NCBI RefSeq assembly: GCF_032854445.1
Contig: NC_088300.1
Span: forward strand, 51,002,984-51,019,681
DNA length: 16,698 nt
Direction: 5' to 3'
DNA from: Liolophura sinensis
Taxonomy: Eukaryota; Mollusca; Polyplacophora; Chitonida; Chitonidae
Part shown: positions 16,301-16,698 of the stretch, in pieces
How the letters are laid out: each line of letters starts with the position of its first letter
Position numbering within the stretch: the first letter of the stretch is position 1
Notes under the pieces: generated by a model
The model's input: the letters and a program-made list of their open reading frames with translations, nothing else
Told to the model about the DNA's origin: nothing
The model's database searches: none
Translations under genes and position numbers: made by a program

Positions 16301-16420
16301 CTGATATTTGCATGCTGCAAATTTTTTTTTCTTTTTTTTGCAACAGGTATACAGACGGCTGTCAGAGGTTCTTGGTCTGTGTGATGAATCAATGGTGCTT
16401 AGTGTTTTTATTGGGAAAAT
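2494..16420 (+). CDS. XPO7: Exportin-7 (RanBP16) gene, partial: 16 internal exons
   Basis: Exportin-7 is a karyopherin-beta family receptor that carries cargo through the nuclear pore under control of the RanGTPase; the family is built of HEAT repeats. Exons A-P (2494-2640, 3131-3224, 4015-4085, 4569-4664, 5935-6003, 6610-6759, 7167-7293, 7872-7945, 9065-9184, 9700-9846, 10087-10262, 11659-11716, 12897-13029, 13417-13522, 14241-14376, 16347-16420) join in one open frame of 1778 nt, or 592 codons plus 2 bases. Every junction is GT-AG and every intron phase is consistent with its neighbours. Diagnostic segments seen are [84 protein letters not shown] and [10 protein letters not shown]. All are near-identical to vertebrate exportin-7 as I remember it. 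The start codon and roughly the last 45% of the protein are outside the window. No stop or frameshift occurs, so the gene looks functional. Confidence 0.97.
2641..3130 (+). other. XPO7: XPO7 intron 1 of window (phase 0)
   Basis: This GT-AG intron is 490 nt, AT-rich and without recognised repeats. The donor is GTAAGA and the acceptor GTTACAG. Confidence 0.9.
3131..3224 (+). CDS. XPO7: XPO7 exon B
   Basis: This exon is 94 nt: 31 codons ([20 protein letters not shown] through PLEQRIDI) plus the first base of a Lys codon. The acceptor is GTTACAG and the donor ATCA|GTAAGT (phase 1). It completes the importin-beta N-terminal domain; the [11 protein letters not shown] helix is the conserved part. 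The split codon AAA is completed by exon C. Confidence 0.95.
3225..4014 (+). other. XPO7: XPO7 intron 2 of window (phase 1)
   Basis: This intron is 790 nt. It contains scattered CAGTTGA words around 3480-3530 and an AT-rich TATACA/TATATA low-complexity stretch at about 3848-3914, in which AGTGTACAT occurs twice. No gene is seen. Confidence 0.9.
4015..4085 (+). CDS. XPO7: XPO7 exon C
   Basis: This exon is 71 nt: two bases completing Lys, then 23 codons ([13 protein letters not shown] through LQALVQ). The acceptor is TGTTGTAG and the donor CAG|GTGAGA, phase 0. The [13 protein letters not shown] segment is a hallmark of exportin-7. The reading frame is fixed by agreement with both neighbours. 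Confidence 0.94.
4086..4568 (+). other. XPO7: XPO7 intron 3 of window (phase 0)
   Basis: This intron is 483 nt. A decoy acceptor (a long T tract then CTTTGTAG, ending at 4363) lies inside it. The sequence after it has early stops and no similarity to exportin-7, so it is not an exon. Confidence 0.88.
4569..4664 (+). CDS. XPO7: XPO7 exon D
   Basis: This exon is 96 nt and 32 codons, from [20 protein letters not shown] to SDVGKFIQ, phase 0 at both ends. The acceptor is ATTTTCAG and the donor CAG|GTAAGC. It matches the vertebrate segment beginning LYARITKLGWFD. A guanine-rich run starts 48 nt past its donor (see the G-quadruplex entry). Confidence 0.95.
4665..5934 (+). other. XPO7: XPO7 intron 4 of window (phase 0)
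   Basis: This intron is 1270 nt. It holds the G-quadruplex motif at 4713-4739, a perfect 12-bp palindrome GCTTCGCGAAGC at 5255-5266 and a small hairpin ATTCGT-TTAG-ACGAAT at 5707-5722. The remainder is AT-rich sequence with no gene recognised. Confidence 0.88.
4713..4739 (+). promoter_or_regulatory. Intronic G-quadruplex motif
   Basis: Five guanine runs, G3-T-G3-T-G5-TT-G5-T-G6, lie on the sense strand, so the pre-mRNA carries them. The loops are one or two bases, which is the most stable type. The run begins 48 nt after the exon D donor, a position where G-runs can influence splice-site choice. That role is inferred. Confidence 0.7.
5935..6003 (+). CDS. XPO7: XPO7 exon E, with tandem in-frame donor
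   Basis: This exon is 69 nt and 23 codons, [20 protein letters not shown] then MNQ, phase 0. The acceptor is GTTTCAG and the donor CAG|GTAAGT. It aligns with the vertebrate segment ending TILSQLTNEINQ and appears to be one residue longer. A second good donor, GAG|GTGAGT, lies nine bases downstream (GT at 6013-6014). Using it would add Val-Ser-Glu without changing the frame. Confidence 0.93.
6004..6609 (+). other. XPO7: XPO7 intron 5 of window (phase 0)
   Basis: This intron is 606 nt. It begins with a tandem donor (GTAAGTGAG|GTGAGT). The rest is A/T-rich sequence with an A-run near 6092-6106 and no recognised gene or element. Confidence 0.88.
6610..6759 (+). CDS. XPO7: XPO7 exon F
   Basis: This exon is 150 nt and 50 codons, phase 0 at both ends. 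The acceptor is TTTCACAG and the donor CAA|GTAGGT. It contains [18 protein letters not shown], almost invariant in exportin-7, followed by a more variable stretch ending NFTDDAQ. By my recollection of the vertebrate protein it is about two residues longer, in the loop before NFTDD. Confidence 0.95.
6760..7166 (+). other. XPO7: XPO7 intron 6 of window (phase 0)
   Basis: This intron is 407 nt and AT-rich, with an A-run near 6831-6842. No gene or repeat is recognised. Confidence 0.88.
7167..7293 (+). CDS. XPO7: XPO7 exon G (most conserved segment)
   Basis: This exon is 127 nt: 42 codons plus the first base of an Ala codon. The acceptor is TCATCCAG and the donor is the weaker TCAG|GTACTG (phase 1). 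It encodes [19 protein letters not shown] followed by [20 protein letters not shown] and WRS. The [23 protein letters not shown] block is apparently identical to the vertebrate protein. This is the clearest single piece of evidence for exportin-7. Confidence 0.97.
7294..7871 (+). other. XPO7: XPO7 intron 7 of window (phase 1)
   Basis: This intron is 578 nt. Around 7470-7550 it has a degenerate patch of CCTTGAAAAT, CCTGAAATTT and CTAGAAAATG words resembling those in intron 15. The rest is AT-rich with nothing recognised. Confidence 0.85.
7872..7945 (+). CDS. XPO7: XPO7 exon H
   Basis: This exon is 74 nt: two bases finishing Ala, then 24 codons ([24 protein letters not shown]). The acceptor is TCTTTCAG and the donor ATG|GTAAGT, phase 0. 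It matches the vertebrate segment beginning AFLDSSTLQLFFDLY. Confidence 0.94.
8351..8380. promoter_or_regulatory. Inverted pair of perfect CRE octamers
   Basis: TGACGTCA occurs at 8352-8359 and 8372-8379, 20 bp apart start to start, within a 9-bp inverted repeat GTGACGTCA/TGACGTCAC. Half-sites follow at 8405-8409 (TGACG), 8455-8459 and 8476-8480 (CGTCA). TGACGTCA is the palindromic site bound by CREB/ATF bZIP factors. Whether this intronic cluster is an enhancer or part of an unrecognised repeat cannot be told from the sequence alone. Confidence 0.45.
8585..8740 (+). mobile_element. SINE copy 2, 5'-truncated, with 12-bp target-site duplication
   Basis: The head and both promoter boxes are missing. 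The copy begins at CTGGCTTCCTCTCCGGCCGT and keeps the body and 3' end (AAATATTCTTGAGTACGG, TGTAAAACACCAATC), ending in an AAAG-type tail. It is flanked by a perfect 12-bp repeat AGTGTTATTTGT at 8573-8584 and 8741-8752. A truncated 5' end with a target duplication is the signature of LINE-driven target-primed reverse transcription. Confidence 0.9.
9065..9184 (+). CDS. XPO7: XPO7 exon I
   Basis: This exon is 120 nt and 40 codons, [20 protein letters not shown] through SILEQPQ, phase 0. The acceptor is TTTACTCTAG and the donor CAG|GTTTGT, which departs from consensus at +3 and +4. The first 21 bases are themselves pyrimidine-rich and end in TTCAG, giving a possible in-frame alternative acceptor at 9085/9086. 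Confidence 0.95.
9185..9699 (+). other. XPO7: XPO7 intron 9 of window (phase 0)
   Basis: This intron is 515 nt. SINE copy 3 (9311-9491) occupies about a third of it. The rest is AT-rich without a recognised gene. Confidence 0.88.
9311..9491 (+). mobile_element. SINE copy 3, 5'-truncated
   Basis: The copy starts near TGAATGCGGTTGCTGTGAGC, retains a B-box-like GCTCAAGTCC, and runs through ATAATGCTGGCCGCCG and GCGGCGTAAAACACCAATC into an (AAAT)n tail. It lacks the CCGGGCTCTGCCCGG-like block present in copies 1, 4 and 5. A weak 7-bp repeat ATATAAT near 9301 and 9490 may be a target duplication, but it is AT-rich and unconvincing. Confidence 0.85.
9700..9846 (+). CDS. XPO7: XPO7 exon J
   Basis: This exon is 147 nt and 49 codons, [20 protein letters not shown] through FTVTSLR, phase 0. 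The acceptor is CTGTTTCAG and the donor CGA|GTAAGT. [17 protein letters not shown] and [10 protein letters not shown] are exportin-7 signatures. Confidence 0.96.
10087..10262 (+). CDS. XPO7: XPO7 exon K (longest exon in the window)
   Basis: This exon is 176 nt: 58 codons plus two bases of an Arg codon (AG|A, completed by exon L). The acceptor is TTTCCCTACAG and the donor CAG|GTAAAC. It encodes [20 protein letters not shown], then an almost invariant stretch containing [20 protein letters not shown]. The intron before it is the shortest in the window (240 nt). Confidence 0.97.
10965..10990 (+). repeat. SINE-type 3' tail fragment, (ATCA)n variant
   Basis: GACGTAAAACACCAATC is followed by ATCAATC repeats rather than (AAAT)n. 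It shares the AAAACACCAATC core with the other tails here but has a different terminal repeat, suggesting a related but distinct family or subfamily. Its body upstream is not recognisable. Confidence 0.5.
11085..11260 (+). mobile_element. SINE copy 4, full head, internal deletion, 13-bp target-site duplication
   Basis: An A box (TGGCCAAGTGG, from 11088) and a B box (GTTCAAGTC, 11153-11161) are present. Compared with copy 1, about 45 bases after the B box are absent, with CAG at the deletion edges. The 3' end stops after GTGAAATATT and lacks the CACCAATC tail, ending in TAAATGAA. Even so, a perfect 13-bp repeat TACATGAAGTTTG flanks it at 11072-11084 and 11261-11273. Confidence 0.9.
11659..11716 (+). 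CDS. XPO7: XPO7 exon L (58-nt small exon)
   Basis: This exon is 58 nt: one base finishing Arg, then 19 codons [19 protein letters not shown]. The acceptor is TTGTTGACAG and the donor CAG|GTAATA (phase 2 in, phase 0 out). It matches the vertebrate [20 protein letters not shown]. It is the smallest exon here and lies between two repeat-filled introns of 1396 and 1180 nt. Skipping it would shift the frame. Confidence 0.94.
11953..12638. repeat. 49-bp minisatellite, 14 phase-locked units
   Basis: Units begin GGTGTTTTCCTGAAT and continue CTACTAGTTGAGGATGTG to an ATCRTTGTG end. They start at 11953, 12002, 12051 and every 49 bases to 12590, with no insertion or deletion in 686 bp. Variation is by substitution only, and unit 14 is the most diverged. 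Units 4-6 and 9-11 share the same order of variants, which suggests a 5-unit (245-bp) higher-order duplication. Forty-nine is not a multiple of three and stops are frequent, so it is non-coding. Confidence 0.97.
12646..12686. repeat. Inverted repeat next to the minisatellite
   Basis: CTTCTTCAGTAGTT at 12646-12659 and AACAACTGAAGAAG at 12673-12686 pair at 13 of 14 positions around a 13-nt loop. It begins inside what would be the fifteenth, broken-off repeat unit. Confidence 0.7.
12897..13029 (+). CDS. XPO7: XPO7 exon M
   Basis: This exon is 133 nt: 44 codons plus the first base of a Gly codon, [20 protein letters not shown] through PAEITVQE. The acceptor is GTGTGACAG and the donor GAAG|GTAAGT (phase 1). 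[18 protein letters not shown] is invariant or nearly so. The [14 protein letters not shown] loop differs from, and looks shorter than, the vertebrate loop. Confidence 0.95.
13030..13416 (+). other. XPO7: XPO7 intron 13 of window (phase 1)
   Basis: This intron is 387 nt and AT-rich, containing the TA microsatellite. It has no other recognised feature. Confidence 0.9.
13333..13372. repeat. TA dinucleotide microsatellite
   Basis: Alternating TA runs are interrupted by two TTTA steps, about 40 bp in all, between the exon M donor and the exon N acceptor. It is likely length-polymorphic. Confidence 0.9.
13417..13522 (+). CDS. XPO7: XPO7 exon N
   Basis: This exon is 106 nt: two bases finishing Gly, 34 codons ([20 protein letters not shown] through DGELVC), then AG of an Arg codon (phase 2). 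The acceptor is TTTATGCAG and the donor CAG|GTAAGC. It matches the vertebrate segment [20 protein letters not shown]. Confidence 0.96.
13523..14240 (+). other. XPO7: XPO7 intron 14 of window (phase 2)
   Basis: This intron is 718 nt and contains SINE copy 5 (14006-14156), ending 84 nt before exon O. The rest is AT-rich with no recognised gene. Confidence 0.88.
14006..14156 (+). mobile_element. SINE copy 5, 5'-truncated, with 15-bp target-site duplication
   Basis: The copy begins at CGGTACGTGAGAAGGTCTGG, runs through TCCGGGCTCTGCCTGG and CATAATGCTGGCCACC, and ends CACCAATCAAATAAATAAAT. It is flanked by TCAAATAGAAAATAG at 13991-14005 and TCAAATAGAGAATAG at 14157-14171, a 15-bp duplication with one transition. 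It lies close upstream of exon O, and its tail carries sense AATAAA hexamers. Confidence 0.9.
14241..14376 (+). CDS. XPO7: XPO7 exon O
   Basis: This exon is 136 nt: one base finishing Arg, then 45 codons [20 protein letters not shown] through DQVQKTSK. The acceptor is GGCATTTCAG and the donor AAG|GTTAGT, phase 0. It contains [20 protein letters not shown], near-identical to the vertebrate protein. Confidence 0.96.
14390..15780. mobile_element. Possible decayed transposable element in intron 15
   Basis: CATAATCAGGGCTTTCTCTG (14550-14569) resembles the reverse complement of 15497-15516, CATTATGCAGGGCTTCCTCTG. CCTTGAAAA/TTTCATTTTCAWGTAC words occur outside both blocks, at 14395-14430 and 15702-15755. 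This would fit an old element with diverged inverted ends, but the outer words read in the same rather than opposite orientation and no protein is detectable. The boundaries are approximate. Confidence 0.3.
16114..16209 (+). mobile_element. Decayed SINE 3' end (copy 6)
   Basis: GTGGGTTACCCTGGGCAGTC, then CGTATAAGTGAACAATTCTT and GTGTGGAGTAAAACAACAAA, follow the order of the SINE body and tail with many substitutions. It is clearly older than copies 2, 4 and 5. No target duplication was found. Confidence 0.7.
16347..16420 (+). CDS. XPO7: XPO7 exon P (last exon in window)
   Basis: This exon is 74 nt: 24 codons [24 protein letters not shown] plus AT of an Ile codon. A long T-rich tract and GCAACAG precede it, and the donor is AT|GTGAGT (phase 2). 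It matches the vertebrate [25 protein letters not shown]. The coding sequence continues beyond the window. Confidence 0.95.
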
Positions 16421-16698
16421 GTGAGTCAAAACATCAACATTTATGTAATTGTATGTTTGTAGCCTGGCAACTTATGAGCACTACCTCTCATCATTGAGCT
16501 CTTTTTGTTGTGAAATCAGTATTAAATTGTCTTCCACTTGAAATGTAAGAATGGAGTATTCCACTGGTAGATGTAGATTTATCCGCCTGATAAATAATTG
16601 AATCTGCTGATTTTGTTGAGACACCAGCCCAGTATTTTCCAGATAAGTAATACAAGTCATATCATATGTTCCATAAATTCAAAATTTGAACAAGTCTA
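16421..16698 (+). other. XPO7: Start of XPO7 intron 16 (phase 2)
   Basis: The donor GTGAGT follows exon P. The remaining 278 bases are AT-rich and contain no sequence matching the next expected exportin-7 segment (after FIGKI). Confidence 0.85.

Larger units (their letters stand above)
14377..16346 (+). other. XPO7: XPO7 intron 15 of window (phase 0), longest intron
   Basis: This intron is 1970 nt. It holds CCTTGAAAA-type degenerate repeats near both ends (14390-14490 and 15702-15775), a 16-bp perfect palindrome TTTCAAGTACTTGAAA (14419-14434), a pair of inverted similar blocks (14550-14571 and 15493-15516), a G-rich run G5-A-G5-A-G5 (15954-15970) and a decayed SINE end (16114-16209). No coding gene is recognised. 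Confidence 0.85.

Overview
The window is an invertebrate nuclear gene region. It contains 16 consecutive coding exons of one plus-strand gene, interrupted by 15 complete GT-AG introns. The spliced exons read without a break for 592 codons plus two bases. The product is exportin-7 (XPO7, also called RanBP16), a Ran-dependent nuclear transport receptor of the importin-beta/karyopherin family. The match to vertebrate exportin-7, judged from memory, runs from about residue 7 to just past the middle of a roughly 1087-residue protein. The initiator exon lies upstream or was not recognised, and the C-terminal half lies beyond the right edge.

The host is most likely a mollusc or another spiralian, perhaps a bivalve. 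The exons are close to the animal exportin-7 sequence. The introns are AT-rich and carry a tRNA-derived SINE whose 3' end reads GTAAAACACCAATCAAATAAAT followed by (AAAT)n, a tail I associate with mollusc genomes. ACATGTA heptamers are also frequent. This assignment is inference.

Layout: 1-2493 is upstream or first-intron sequence with one full-length SINE (144-389), a MITE-like element with terminal inverted repeats (781-1169) and no convincing exon. From 2494 to 16420 come the 16 exons. The introns hold further SINE copies (8585-8740, 9311-9491, 11085-11260, 14006-14156), a decayed SINE 3' end (16114-16209), a SINE-type tail scrap (10965-10990), a 49-bp minisatellite of 14 phase-locked units (11953-12638), a TA microsatellite (about 13333-13372), a strong G-quadruplex motif (4713-4739) and a pair of perfect CRE octamers (8352-8379). 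The last 278 bases are the start of intron 16.

There is no prokaryotic operon, CRISPR array, tRNA or rRNA gene. I found no new multi-gene system. The points worth checking are an in-frame tandem splice donor after exon E, SINE insertions with readable target-site duplications that all point the same way as the gene, the exact 14 x 49-bp array with higher-order structure, and the palindromic MITE-like element.
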